64,000 nucleotides of DNA from DASVTR01 sp036382855 (GTDB lineage Bacteria > Acidobacteriota > Blastocatellia > Pyrinomonadales > Pyrinomonadaceae): NCBI GenBank assembly GCA_036382855.1, contig DASVPO010000021.1, positions 53,874 to 117,873 of the forward strand, written 5' to 3'. The notes beneath the pieces are model-generated. The model had not been told where the DNA came from and searched no databases. It saw only the letters and a list, made by a program, of their open reading frames with translations. Of this stretch, positions 28,011 through 35,786 are shown piece after piece; positions within the stretch are counted from its first letter, which is position 1; each line of letters opens with the position of its first letter. Made by a program: the position numbers and the translations under genes.

Positions 28011-28607
28011 ATGGCTAAACAGCAGAGAAAGTTAAATCAAGTATTTATTTGCTACCGAAGAGCAGATAGTAGCTGGGTGGCTAGCCGTATTTATGACCGT
28101 CTTGTTCAGAAGTTCGGCAGAGATATAATCTTCAAAGATATTGATTCTATTCCATTAGGCATTAACTTTAAGCAATATATAGAGTCAGTTGTCCAGCAGT
28201 GTAGCGTGCTTCTTGTAGTCATTCATCATAAATGGATTGGGGAGTCTGTTGAGCCAGGCAAAAGTCGTATTAATGATCCAAATGATTTCGTGAGAATAGA
28301 GATAGAGCCAGCCCTGAAGCGCGAAATTCCAGTTATTCCATTGTTCATAGAAGATGCAGTCATTCCTATAGAGAACCTCCCAGAAACTTTGAAAGAATTA
28401 GCTGCTAGAAATGGTATGAAAGTTAATAATGATCCATATTTCCATATGGACATGGATCGTTTAATTAATCATTTAGAACCCATCCTACAATTTAAAAAAA
28501 GTGATCTTGCATCTCTCAAAACGCTCATGAAATTGGCGGTAATATTCTTAGCGTCTTTGGTAATTGTATTATTGATTGCTACTGTTAGAATATTGCTGTT
28601 AAAGTAA
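28011..28607 (+). CDS. TIR-domain protein with C-terminal membrane segment; cassette gene
   Basis: 198 aa from the ATG at 28011; the longer frame to 27939 is only translated attC. TIR fold of the TIR_2 type: VFICYRRADSSWVASRIYDRL, FKDIDSIPLGINF, LLVVIHHKWI, and the candidate NADase glutamate in FVRIEIEPAL, followed by IPVIPLFIED. The last 30 residues form one transmembrane helix. Bacterial TIR domains cleave or remodel NAD during anti-phage abortive responses; membrane anchoring is less usual. It starts 12 bp after the attC core, so it probably depends on an upstream promoter. A single-gene defence cassette. Confidence 0.85.
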   Translation: MAKQQRKLNQVFICYRRADSSWVASRIYDRLVQKFGRDIIFKDIDSIPLGINFKQYIESVVQQCSVLLVVIHHKWIGESVEPGKSRINDPNDFVRIEIEPALKREIPVIPLFIEDAVIPIENLPETLKELAARNGMKVNNDPYFHMDMDRLINHLEPILQFKKSDLASLKTLMKLAVIFLASLVIVLLIATVRILLLK

Positions 28608-28610
28608 AAA

Positions 28611-28720
28611 GCATAACAACTCATTTAACCCGGCGCCTCGATAGCATGGCTTTCATCGTTATGCTCTGACGCTTGGGTTGAATATTTTATGTTCGGCGCT
28701 GGTTAATTCGAGCGTTAGGC
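28611..28720 (+). repeat. attC site (forward)
   Basis: Inverse core GCATAAC begins 4 bp after the TIR stop codon. Arms AACTCATTTAACCCGGCGCC and GGCGCTGGTTAATTCGAGC, core GTTAGGC (28714-28720). The inverse core differs by one base from the complement of its left core. Confidence 0.9.
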
Positions 28721-28746
28721 GTCTGTGGACTGAATAGGAGAGAAGA

Positions 28747-29129
28747 ATGACAGATACAGAGAAGAGCTATCCTTATGTAACCCACCTTAATGTGTTTTAT
28801 AACCTCTGGAGTTGGTGGATGTGCCGACTCTGGTCGCGGCCTGCAAGGACCATTGGTACAACCAGACGCTCTGCCAAGTCAATGACTCAGTCGTTCGACT
28901 CGGCGTCGTTGAGGGTGAGTACCACTGGCATAAACATGACGATGAGGACAAGTTCTTCTACGTGGTAGAAGGGCAGTTCCTAATTGATTTGGAAGAGCGC
29001 ACGGTGGAATTATCGCCGGGGCAGGGATTCGTGGTCCCGAAGGGTGTCATGCACCGCCCGTGAGCGCCCAAACGAACAGTGATCCTGATGGTAGAGGGCG
29101 CGGGCATCATGCCGACGGGCGACGCCTAA
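28747..29129 (+). pseudogene. cupin-domain protein gene with frameshift and nonsense lesion; cassette
   Basis: Codons 1-18 (MTDTEKSYPYVTHLNVFY) are in one frame. From 28803 the sense continues in the next frame (PLELVDVPTLVAACKDHWYN), consistent with loss of one A from an AAA codon. The single-domain cupin core follows (HWHKHDDEDKFFYVVEGQ, LSPGQGFVVPKGVMHRP) with the His/Glu metal ligands. A TGA at 29061, probably from CGA, interrupts before APKRTVILMVEGAGIMPTGDA. The final TAA lies inside the attC inverse core (GCCTAAC). Two lesions in 127 codons argue for true decay rather than one sequencing error. Confidence 0.75.
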
Positions 29130-29232
29130 CAACTCATTCAACCGGACGCGCCGATAGCATCCTTTTCATGTTGCTTCCTCGCGTCGTAAGTTATGTGGAT
29201 TCGCGCCGCGCCGGTTAATTCGAGCGTTATAC
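29124..29232 (+). repeat. attC site (forward)
   Basis: Inverse core GCCTAAC exactly complements left core GTTAGGC at 28714 and contains the cupin gene's stop codon. Right arm GCGCCGGTTAATTCGAGC, core GTTATAC (29226-29232). Confidence 0.9.
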
Positions 29233-29257
29233 CGTTCGCTTCATTGAGAGGTGATTT

Positions 29258-30346
29258 ATGGAAAGAGTTGTCTATTTGTTGGGAGCAGGGTTTTCAGCAC
29301 CTTTAGGGCTTCCTGTGATGAGTAACTTCCGTATGAAGTCGCAGGATATGTATTTCGAAGACCCGGAGAAATATGCCCACTTTAAAGAAGTGTTCGATAC
29401 CATCAGGCATATGTCTATCAGCAAGAACTATTATGAAGCAAACCTCTTTAACGTTGAAGAAATACTCTCGATACTAGAAATGGGAGAGTATCTAGAAGGT
29501 AGAAATCTCAAAGACCCTTTTCTCAAATATATTGCGGATGTCATTGAGTATTACACGCCAGAAATCCCTGCTCATGTAGATAGGCTTCCGGGCAACTGGA
29601 CTGATTGGCTATTTGGCACAAATACTAAATGGCATTCGTATGCAATGTTTGTTAGCAGCATATTAAATTTGAGGTTCATCCCGCAAACGGGAGCATCTAG
29701 GGGGCTTTATAAAGAAATCATGTGCTCTAGTAATCATTTGCCGCGCACTCGATACTCTATAATTACTCTCAATTATGATTTAGTGCCTGAAAAGGTCTGT
29801 GGATTCATCAATAGAAATTACCAAGTGGAACGTGAGGTCGCTTTTGTTAAAGAGATCGGAACGGAGGGAATTTATCCAATGCTTCCTGGCGGTAGGTTCA
29901 CAGCGTCTCTGGCTAAGCTTCACGGGAGCATAGACAGTGGAGAAATCATTCCACCAACTTGGAGTAAAGGTGTCAATCGGAATATTTCATCTGCTTGGAA
30001 GTTAGCCTATCAGCTCCTAGCTGATGCAACACATATCCGCATTATTGGCTATTCTCTGCCTACTGCTGATGCGTATGTAAAGTATCTACTCAAATCTGCG
30101 GTTATCCAAGACCCGCATATTAAAAGGATTGATGTTATTTGCCGAGACTCGGATGGTTCTGTGAAGAAGCGCTATGACAACTTCATTAAATTCGACTATT
30201 ACAAGTTCATTAACGCTGATGTTACAAAATACCTTGATGCCCATAGGCAGCAGTATGGTCACTCGTCACAGGTAAATAGCACAGATGGCTTTGTAATCAA
30301 CAAGCTCGAAGATTCACATGAAGCTTTCGTTGATGCTAATTCTTAA
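29258..30346 (+). CDS. SIR2-like (SIR2_2) NAD-binding protein; cassette gene
   Basis: 362 aa. Rossmann-type SIR2 signature at the N-terminus (VYLLGAGFSAPLGLP), then LNYD (about residue 172), KLHGSID (about 223) and the closing IIGYSLPTADAYV. This fits the SIR2_2 family of stand-alone bacterial sirtuin-like proteins, several of which are NAD-depleting anti-phage effectors. A defence role is inferred from family and context (adjacent TIR and EVE-HNH cassettes). The ATG has GAGAGG upstream. Single-gene cassette, codon use and GC content lower than the flanking housekeeping genes. Confidence 0.8.
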   Translation: MERVVYLLGAGFSAPLGLPVMSNFRMKSQDMYFEDPEKYAHFKEVFDTIRHMSISKNYYEANLFNVEEILSILEMGEYLEGRNLKDPFLKYIADVIEYYTPEIPAHVDRLPGNWTDWLFGTNTKWHSYAMFVSSILNLRFIPQTGASRGLYKEIMCSSNHLPRTRYSIITLNYDLVPEKVCGFINRNYQVEREVAFVKEIGTEGIYPMLPGGRFTASLAKLHGSIDSGEIIPPTWSKGVNRNISSAWKLAYQLLADATHIRIIGYSLPTADAYVKYLLKSAVIQDPHIKRIDVICRDSDGSVKKRYDNFIKFDYYKFINADVTKYLDAHRQQYGHSSQVNSTDGFVINKLEDSHEAFVDANS

Positions 30347-30375
30347 TGACATTATGTCTCCTACGCGCAAGTGCG

Positions 30376-30477
30376 GCATAACAACTCATTCAACCGGACG
30401 CGCCATTAGCTGGCCTCTCATCGAGAACTTGCGTGGATTCGGCGGCCTGTGCGCGCTGGTTAATTCGGGCGTTGGGC
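30376..30477 (+). repeat. attC site (forward)
   Basis: Inverse core GCATAAC (complement of the left core GTTATAC except one base), arms AACTCATTCAACCGGACGCGC and GCGCGCTGGTTAATTCGGGC, core GTTGGGC (30471-30477). Confidence 0.9.
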
Positions 30478-30514
30478 GCTTCGTGTTGCGCTTTAAGAAA
30501 GTGGTAAATCTAAT

Positions 30515-30940
30515 ATGGCTCATCAAATTAAAAATCCTGATAAGACCGAATTGCTTAAGTTGCAATTGAATGCTGCCATTGAAATATATAAAAATCACTG
30601 TGAACTGTTCCTCAAATGGGTGGCTCTCTATTTGGCGGTCGTTGGCGCAATTGCAATCTATATTATCAACAAAGAACTCAGCGACGTAATTAGGCGGTGG
30701 ATACCAGTTCTAATTGCGATAGGTTCCCTCCTTCTCTCAATAGGCTGTTTTGGTATGTGGACTTGGCTCAAAAATCTTGAAAGAGCTATGAATAAAGTTT
30801 CAGGGGAATTAGGCATCAGTCCTTTGCCGCTCTTTGGAGCAAATATACTGACTCTCCTTATGCTAATCTTGTCAGCAGGCTTCTGTGTAGTAGGATTATC
30901 ATTAGCGTTCTGGTGGAAAAGCTATTTCCCAAGCCCATGA
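30515..30940 (+). CDS. three-span membrane protein; cassette gene
   Basis: 141 aa, three hydrophobic segments (about residues 34-52, 64-87 and 109-131) with a short amphipathic N-terminal helix (TELLKLQLNAAIEIYKNHCEL). Small multi-span membrane proteins are common integron cassette products; no family assigned. Single-gene cassette with exact complement cores (GTTGGGC at 30471, GCCCAAC at 30958). Confidence 0.7.
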   Translation: MAHQIKNPDKTELLKLQLNAAIEIYKNHCELFLKWVALYLAVVGAIAIYIINKELSDVIRRWIPVLIAIGSLLLSIGCFGMWTWLKNLERAMNKVSGELGISPLPLFGANILTLLMLILSAGFCVVGLSLAFWWKSYFPSP

Positions 30941-30957
30941 ATTCAATATCAGCCCGC

Positions 30958-31065
30958 GCCCAACAACTCATTCAACCTGACGCCTCGATAGCATGATTTT
31001 CAAGATGCATGCTCTGGTGTAGATTGAATGGCTGCGCTCGGCGCGGGTTAATTCGGCCGTTGGAC
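30958..31065 (+). repeat. attC site (forward)
   Basis: Inverse core GCCCAAC, centre CTCGATAGCATG, right arm GGCGCGGGTTAATTCGGCC, core GTTGGAC (31059-31065). Closes the three-span membrane-protein cassette. Confidence 0.9.
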
Positions 31066-31118
31066 GTCTTTTCTGACAATACGTTTATTGTTCCTTCTGA
31101 AGAAGGAGGACTACGAAG

Positions 31119-31646
31119 ATGAGCGAATGGTCTAGAAGTGAGAAAATAGCCTTGTTTTCATTGCTGGTTGCGATTATCGGTGTAGTTGTAGCTTTGTTTA
31201 TCCCTGAGTTTCGCCATGCGATGAATTTGAATCATGAGTTTCGTGTGAGTCACGTAGATGCTCAGTCAGGTATCCCGAATAATTCTTCACCATCAGCTAA
31301 TCCAGCTTTCACAAAAGTTCCGGATCGAACAATCAATTATCCTGCTACCCGCACCGGGTGGTATCTAGTAGGGAGTGGGAAATTTAGACTCGAAGTGAAT
31401 GGAGAAATAAACAGTGGAGGAAATGTTATTCTTACTCCTGAAGGTTGGTCTAAGCTTGGTGATCATACCGCTTTTGTTCGTGGGCTTCCTTTTGGGGGAG
31501 TAATAGCAAAAGTAGGTAATGGGACATCTTTTCTAGTTGGGTATAAGGCTAACTTTGACACGCAAGAAAAGGTTTACATCGCAATCAATGATTCCAATTA
31601 TTCAGATAATACAGGGAGTTTCGCAGTCCGTGTTATAAAGCAATAA
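31119..31646 (+). CDS. membrane-anchored LecA/PA-IL-like carbohydrate-binding protein; cassette gene
   Basis: 175 aa. An N-terminal signal-anchor (about residues 9-29) is followed by a Ser/Pro linker and a C-terminal beta domain. In the latter, LPFGGVIAKVGNG, FLVGYKANF and VYIAINDSNYSDNTGSFAVRV follow the pattern of PA-IL (LecA)-type lectins, including the Asp/Asn-rich calcium and sugar loop. Predicted to be displayed outside the cytoplasmic membrane. A strong AAGGAGG precedes the ATG. Single-gene cassette. Confidence 0.7.
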   Translation: MSEWSRSEKIALFSLLVAIIGVVVALFIPEFRHAMNLNHEFRVSHVDAQSGIPNNSSPSANPAFTKVPDRTINYPATRTGWYLVGSGKFRLEVNGEINSGGNVILTPEGWSKLGDHTAFVRGLPFGGVIAKVGNGTSFLVGYKANFDTQEKVYIAINDSNYSDNTGSFAVRVIKQ

Positions 31647-31673
31647 ATGAAGCGCGTTTCAATGAAAGCCGCC

Positions 31674-31782
31674 GCTCAACAACTCATTCAACCCGACCCG
31701 CGATAGCATGGCTTTCATCATCTCTCCTTGCGGTGTAGATTGAATGGTGCCTGCGTGGGCCGGGTTAATTCGGGCGTTAGAC
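31674..31782 (+). repeat. attC site (forward)
   Basis: Inverse core GCTCAAC (not the exact complement of the left core GTTGGAC), arms AACTCATTCAACCCGACCCG and CGGGTTAATTCGGGC, core GTTAGAC (31776-31782). Confidence 0.9.
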
Positions 31783-31822
31783 ATCTTTCGCTTTAACTAC
31801 TATGACTTTGAAGGAGATTAGT

Positions 31823-32359
31823 ATGAGAGAAATCAAGAGCATCCATGGCTTGGCGGTTATGGTGTCACTGATGTTTGCTATCAGCACACAAGTGCTCGGA
31901 GTAGGACTCATTCGTGGAGTTATCGTCGAAGGAACTCAAAGGCAGTCGGACAACAGTGCTTTTAGCTTCGGGGAGGGCCGCTTCTTTATTGACGGCAAAG
32001 CGCCAAAAGGGTTCCCGGAGATCGAATACCTTTACCTTGAGGGCGGCTCTTTCAAGCTCGCGCCGGACAAAAAACGCATGGTCGCAGACTCGCCCGCCAA
32101 CCTCACGGGTGAGCTTCAAGGGAAAGCGAGGCGCACGTTCAAGCTGAAGAAAGCGGCAATGGAGAGTGACGCAATCACGTTCGAGTCGCAGGCCATCAGG
32201 GGCATCAGCTTTCAGTTCAGCGGCACGGTCTTCAATGCGGCAACCGGTAATGACGAGCCAGCGAGCGTCGGAATAAAAGGGCGCTTGTCGAAATTCATGA
32301 ACGGGAAGAAGGTGGCTGAGGCGCAGGTCACATTCAGCTACCTGGAGCCTGAGGACTAA
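31823..32359 (+). CDS. exported protein of unknown function; cassette gene
   Basis: 178 aa from the ATG at 31823, preferred because AAGGAG lies 8 bp upstream; an ATG at 31802 is in frame. Probable signal peptide (residues 1-27). The mature part is charged and beta-rich (GRFFIDGKAPKGFPEIEYLYL, ITFESQAIRGISFQFSGTVF). The GC-richer codon use differs from the AT-rich neighbouring cassettes, indicating an independent source. No family recognised. Confidence 0.65.
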   Translation: MREIKSIHGLAVMVSLMFAISTQVLGVGLIRGVIVEGTQRQSDNSAFSFGEGRFFIDGKAPKGFPEIEYLYLEGGSFKLAPDKKRMVADSPANLTGELQGKARRTFKLKKAAMESDAITFESQAIRGISFQFSGTVFNAATGNDEPASVGIKGRLSKFMNGKKVAEAQVTFSYLEPED

Positions 32360-32388
32360 AAGGGTAGTCTGCAAGAGTAAAACTCGAT

Positions 32389-32475
32389 GTCTGACAACTC
32401 ATCCAACCGAACGCGCAATTAGCTGGTCTCCTATTTTTGATATTGATTGCTCGCCGGTTAATTCGGGCGTCAGAC
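32389..32475 (+). repeat. attC site (forward)
   Basis: Variant cores: inverse core GTCTGAC and core GTCAGAC (32469-32475), exactly complementary to each other but with C replacing T in the otherwise universal GTT. Arms AACTCATCCAACCGAACGCGC and GCTCGCCGGTTAATTCGGGC. The non-GTT core could alter cleavage by an integrase. Confidence 0.85.
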
Positions 32476-32536
32476 CCTTAACTTATGCACAGGGCTCCTG
32501 AGGGTTCATGGTTCTCGTCGTTTTAGGAGTTCCGCT

Positions 32537-32761
32537 GTGGGTGCTTGGCTAAAAGTGGTGCTGCTTTTCCTCATCTGCCTCGCGCTGTCGGGCACGCTGG
32601 CCGCACCCGGTCGCCGCTACTTCGTCGAGGCGGTCGTCGGCTGCGGGATAAGCATCGGATGTACTAACGACCTCGCGGCTACGTTATTGCTGAGCGTGCT
32701 GGGGCTCATCTCTCCGTTTGTAATCTTCGGGCAGGAGCGTTTGCTGTCAGTCGCTCCCTAA
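32537..32761 (+). CDS. small two-span membrane protein, 74 aa; cassette gene
   Basis: GTG start with AGGAG 7 bp upstream. A hydrophobic segment at residues 5-22 (signal-like, ends LAAPG) and a second at about 45-65 (LAATLLLSVLGLISPFVIFG), with two Cys between. GC-rich codon use like the cassette before it. Function unknown. Confidence 0.55.
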   Translation: MGAWLKVVLLFLICLALSGTLAAPGRRYFVEAVVGCGISIGCTNDLAATLLLSVLGLISPFVIFGQERLLSVAP

Positions 32762-32772
32762 AAGCTGCCGAG

Positions 32773-32850
32773 GTGTCAAAGCCCCGGCTCGTCGCCGTTG
32801 TGTTCGCGCTGCTGCCACCCATCCTTCTGCTGCTCTTTCTCTTCAGCTAG
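32773..32850 (+). CDS. possible 25-aa hydrophobic peptide
   Basis: GTG at 32773, 11 bp after the stop of the 74-aa gene, giving a short basic start (SKPRL) and an almost continuous hydrophobic run rich in Leu, Val and Pro. It could be a single-span micropeptide encoded with its neighbour. Length alone makes this tentative. Confidence 0.3.
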   Translation: MSKPRLVAVVFALLPPILLLLFLFS

Positions 32851-32883
32851 GATGGAGAGGGGGCGGGCTGCTATCCGCGACAG

Positions 32884-32969
32884 GTCTACCAACGGCATGC
32901 ACGCGACGCCCCATCACGCTGCCTCTCATGTAACTTGGGTGGGGGCGCGGGTGATGCCGGGCGTTAGAC
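32884..32969 (+). repeat. attC site (forward), inverse core decayed
   Basis: GTCTACC replaces the expected GTCTRAC. The left arm is weakened (AACGGCATGCACGCGACGCC), the right arm is GGCGCGGGTGATGCCGGGC, and the core GTTAGAC (32963-32969) is intact. Closes the 74-aa membrane-protein cassette. Confidence 0.7.
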
Positions 32970-32978
32970 CTCTTTCGC

Positions 32979-33341
32979 TCATGGAAGCAGTTTATGTAGA
33001 ACTTGGCGCAGACATTCATAGGCTAAAACGGAGAGCCTCCCTAAATTGAATGTCATAACGGTTGTGATAATGTATAAGAGCAAGGTGAATGGCGAAATCT
33101 TTGAATAGGAGGAATCGGCGTGTTGATTATCTGTAGGACTTTCGTTAAGTCTTAAGATAGAAACATTCTGATAAGCATCGCCTTTGTTGGTGACATAGAG
33201 CCTCCAGAGTAAGAAGCAAATTGCACCGGGGATTATTATCTTCAGGAGGGAGATATTACCTCGTAAGACAATCGCCTCAGTATCGCTGAAGTCCCAAAAT
33301 TGTCCGCCGCCACAGTTTGTTGTCATACTTGTATTAGACAC
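32979..33341 (-). CDS. two-span membrane protein, antisense to its cassette
   Basis: About 120 aa (GTG at 33341; an ATG at 33326 is an alternative). Two hydrophobic segments (LLKIIIPGAICFLLWRLYV and LLLYIITTVMTFNLGRLSVL). The gene runs opposite to the direction of the cassette, whose cores GTTAGAC (32963) and GTCTAAC (33391) are exact complements. Its promoter must therefore lie within the cassette, between the start and 33390. Reverse-oriented cassette genes are often toxins, antitoxins or self-expressed genes; nothing here identifies which. Confidence 0.5.
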   Translation of the reverse strand: MSNTSMTTNCGGGQFWDFSDTEAIVLRGNISLLKIIIPGAICFLLWRLYVTNKGDAYQNVSILRLNESPTDNQHADSSYSKISPFTLLLYIITTVMTFNLGRLSVLAYECLRQVLHKLLP

Positions 33342-33390
33342 TGGTATGGTAAAAATGTTCCTAAGGAGTGAATAGTTGCTCTCACGCGAG

Positions 33391-33477
33391 GTCTAACAAC
33401 TAATTCAACCGGACGCGCAATTAGCAGGCCTCTTATCTTCAACATTGATAGCTCGCCGTTTAATTCGGGCGTTATGC
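33391..33477 (+). repeat. attC site (forward)
   Basis: Inverse core GTCTAAC, arms AACTAATTCAACCGGACGCGC and GCTCGCCGTTTAATTCGGGC, core GTTATGC (33471-33477). 87 bp. Confidence 0.9.
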
Positions 33478-33529
33478 GCTTCTCCTGATTTCTGCCACAC
33501 AATTACCTGGCGCGGTGTTTATATTGTAG

Positions 33530-34726
33530 ATGTTAAAAATTCCAGACCATATATTAGGGGTAAACCTGCTACAAGCGGTTCTGTTTACCGTTCTGATGGT
33601 TGCTGCTCTACCCATTCAAACGGGATATAGTCAACAAAAACCAGTAACCCAAACGCCTGAGTTGGGCAGAGCTATTGAGCAGGTCGATGCTTTGGCTGCG
33701 GGTGAAATCGCAAAAGACAACATCGGCAGTATCACGATTGGCGTTGTCTCCAGCGGAAAGCTGGTATGGACTAAGAGTTACGGGTATGCCGATACGGAGA
33801 AAAAGCTGCCAGCCACCAAAGATACGGTTTATCGCATCGGCTCAATCACCAAACAGTTTACAGCCTTGATGCTGCTGCAATTAGTCGAGGGAGGGAAGGT
33901 TCGTCTCTCCGACCCGGTGGAGAAATACCTGCCGGAAGTGAACAAGCTGCAAAACCGCTTTGCAGGTGCGCCGCCCATCACTCTCATTCAGCTCGCAACA
34001 CATACTTCCGGCTTAGACCGCGAGCCTGATGACGAGCAAATGCTGTACATCAAAGGCCCTGTATCCGAGTGGGAGAAGAAACTTATTGCAAGCATCCCGC
34101 TGACGAGATTTATCAATGAACCCGGCACGCGCTACTCATACTCGAACATCGGTTATGCGATTCTAGGTCTTGCTCTGAGCCGGGCGGCGGGTGAGCCTTA
34201 CGTTGAATATATTCAGAAGCATATACTCAAGCCGTTGGGAATGTCTCAGACAGCTTTTACGCTTGATGAACGAATGAAAGAAAATCGCGCCAAAGGTTTT
34301 CTGATTGAAGACGGCAAAGTTGATGCGTTGGAGCCAGAGCGTCAGGAGCGTGAGGGGAGCGGCTGGAGAGTTCCTAACGGTAGACTGTACTCCACGGTTG
34401 GCGATTTGGCGCGGTTTGTGGCGTTTGAGTTGGGCGAAGAACATGCGAGCGTCCTCAGCAAGAAACTTTTGGAAGCTAATTTCGAGCGCGTTAATTCAGC
34501 CTTTAGCGAATTCACCTACGGCTATGGAATTGGTTTCCAGGTCCGCCGCCGAGGAAATCTCGTTGCGATAGGACATGACGGAGTGCTCGCTGGCTACCAA
34601 TGTTCGGCTTGGATTGACCCGAAGACTCGTCTGGGAGTAATCACACTTACCACGAGACAAGAGACGTTCTTAGGTCTTCGTGCGCTGGAAATACTTGCTA
34701 ACGCTCATCGAACGTCGGACAAGTGA
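33530..34726 (+). CDS. exported serine hydrolase, beta-lactamase class C fold; cassette gene
   Basis: 398 aa with a signal-like hydrophobic N-terminus (residues 14-34). Class C/penicillin-recognising motifs: Ser-x-x-Lys in RIGSITKQF, Tyr-Ser-Asn in RYSYSNIGYA, and a His-Asp-Gly third motif in AIGHDGVLAGY. Homologues include esterases, D-peptidases and class C beta-lactamases; a resistance role cannot be assumed. It differs from the TPR-tailed hydrolase at 16.9-18.5 kb. Left core GTTATGC and inverse core GCATAAC (34756) are exact complements. It is the last cassette of the main forward block. Confidence 0.85.
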   Translation: MLKIPDHILGVNLLQAVLFTVLMVAALPIQTGYSQQKPVTQTPELGRAIEQVDALAAGEIAKDNIGSITIGVVSSGKLVWTKSYGYADTEKKLPATKDTVYRIGSITKQFTALMLLQLVEGGKVRLSDPVEKYLPEVNKLQNRFAGAPPITLIQLATHTSGLDREPDDEQMLYIKGPVSEWEKKLIASIPLTRFINEPGTRYSYSNIGYAILGLALSRAAGEPYVEYIQKHILKPLGMSQTAFTLDERMKENRAKGFLIEDGKVDALEPERQEREGSGWRVPNGRLYSTVGDLARFVAFELGEEHASVLSKKLLEANFERVNSAFSEFTYGYGIGFQVRRRGNLVAIGHDGVLAGYQCSAWIDPKTRLGVITLTTRQETFLGLRALEILANAHRTSDK

Positions 34727-34755
34727 TCAGGAAAATCAGTCACAACTCACGACGC

Positions 34756-34835
34756 GCATAACAAGTCATTCGACCCGACGCCTCGATAGCATCTCTCTTC
34801 ATCTGAGGCGCTCTCGGCTTGGTTGGTGGTGGGGA
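34756..34835 (+). repeat. left half of a forward attC, right half lost
   Basis: GCATAAC, AAGTCATTCGACCCGACGCC and the CTCGATAGCAT centre are present. The expected GGTTAATTCGGGC arm and core are absent, and the sequence passes into unrelated DNA near 34840. Marks the end of the forward block and the start of the inserted non-cassette block. Confidence 0.75.
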
Positions 34836-35015
34836 TGAATCAGAAGCCACTCAGAATGTTTTAGGTTGAAATTTGAAAAACCCGCGATGTGTCTTGCCTC
34901 AACGGGCTTCTCTTACGAGCCTCTTAAACTTAACTATGTGGCGCTCACTTATAGGCGTTCTTAATGGTAAGAGAGATATTGCATCACTTCATTGTCTCAC
35001 TAGATTTATTTGCAA

Positions 35016-35786
35016 CTACTGAGCCTTTCGTAAATGATATGGTCTTGATTCATTATCCCATGTCATTCTGCCTTCTATAGTAGTACCAGAAAGAGGCCCC
35101 ATTATAGTTGTATAACTTGAAATTACTGAACCGTATATCTTTCCCTGCTGCTTAGGGAATTTCATAATGACAATATTTTCTTCTTGCATCCATGTCCCTG
35201 TATACATAGCAATTACTTTAGTGCTGCTATGCACCTCCCACGTTACCGTACTTTCTGAAATGAGAAATCTGCTATAACCACCTCTCATTTTCGGAACATC
35301 AGCTATCCAAATTGTATTAGCTAATCCAGATACTTGCGTAATATCTTGTTGCGTCGTAGGGACTGGCATTTCTGCCTTCGGAGACTTCTGGGATGTTAAT
35401 TCGAGGGCGTTGGAAGAAGTATTTCCATTAGATTCATTACTCAAAGATAATGGCGGCTTCATTTCCGGTGTTGAAAGTGTCTTCCTTAACCAAAGCAGAC
35501 CAGAAGCTACAACGATTAGAACTATCACTACATAAAGAGCATTTCGTATCCTCTTACTTTGGGGGTAGGCTTTTTCAATAGCTTTCCCTTCAGCCCTTTT
35601 TCTCAAGTCTTCTACAGTCTTAGGCGGCAAGACCTCTTCGGCCTTTTCCTTAAACTTTCTTAGCTCAACTTTCTTCTCTTGATTAGTATTCCCGTACTCT
35701 TTAATAGCATCATCTGCTGATTCAATTATTAGCTTCGCTGAGTCTGGGTCTAGGCGTTGAGTATTTTGGACTAAATTTTTACCTTG
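35016..35786 (-). CDS. membrane protein with lipocalin-like outer domain; start lost or frameshifted
   Basis: The frame is open from 35786 with no ATG. TTG at 35630 would give 204 aa, but the 50 codons before it (LDPDSAKLIIESADDAIKEY, then a Lys/Glu helix) look coding. There is one transmembrane helix (ALYVVIVLIVVASGLLWL), then a Ser/Asn linker and a beta domain with LANTIWIAD, GTWMQEENIVIMKF and IEGRMTW. Read with the upstream gene through a -1 shift at the A5 run near 35773-35777, the joined sequence (NELYNKVK-NLVQNTQRLDPD) is smooth, so both were probably one protein. Confidence 0.5.
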   Translation of the reverse strand, partial: QGKNLVQNTQRLDPDSAKLIIESADDAIKEYGNTNQEKKVELRKFKEKAEEVLPPKTVEDLRKRAEGKAIEKAYPQSKRIRNALYVVIVLIVVASGLLWLRKTLSTPEMKPPLSLSNESNGNTSSNALELTSQKSPKAEMPVPTTQQDITQVSGLANTIWIADVPKMRGGYSRFLISESTVTWEVHSSTKVIAMYTGTWMQEENIVIMKFPKQQGKIYGSVISSYTTIMGPLSGTTIEGRMTWDNESRPYHLRKAQ

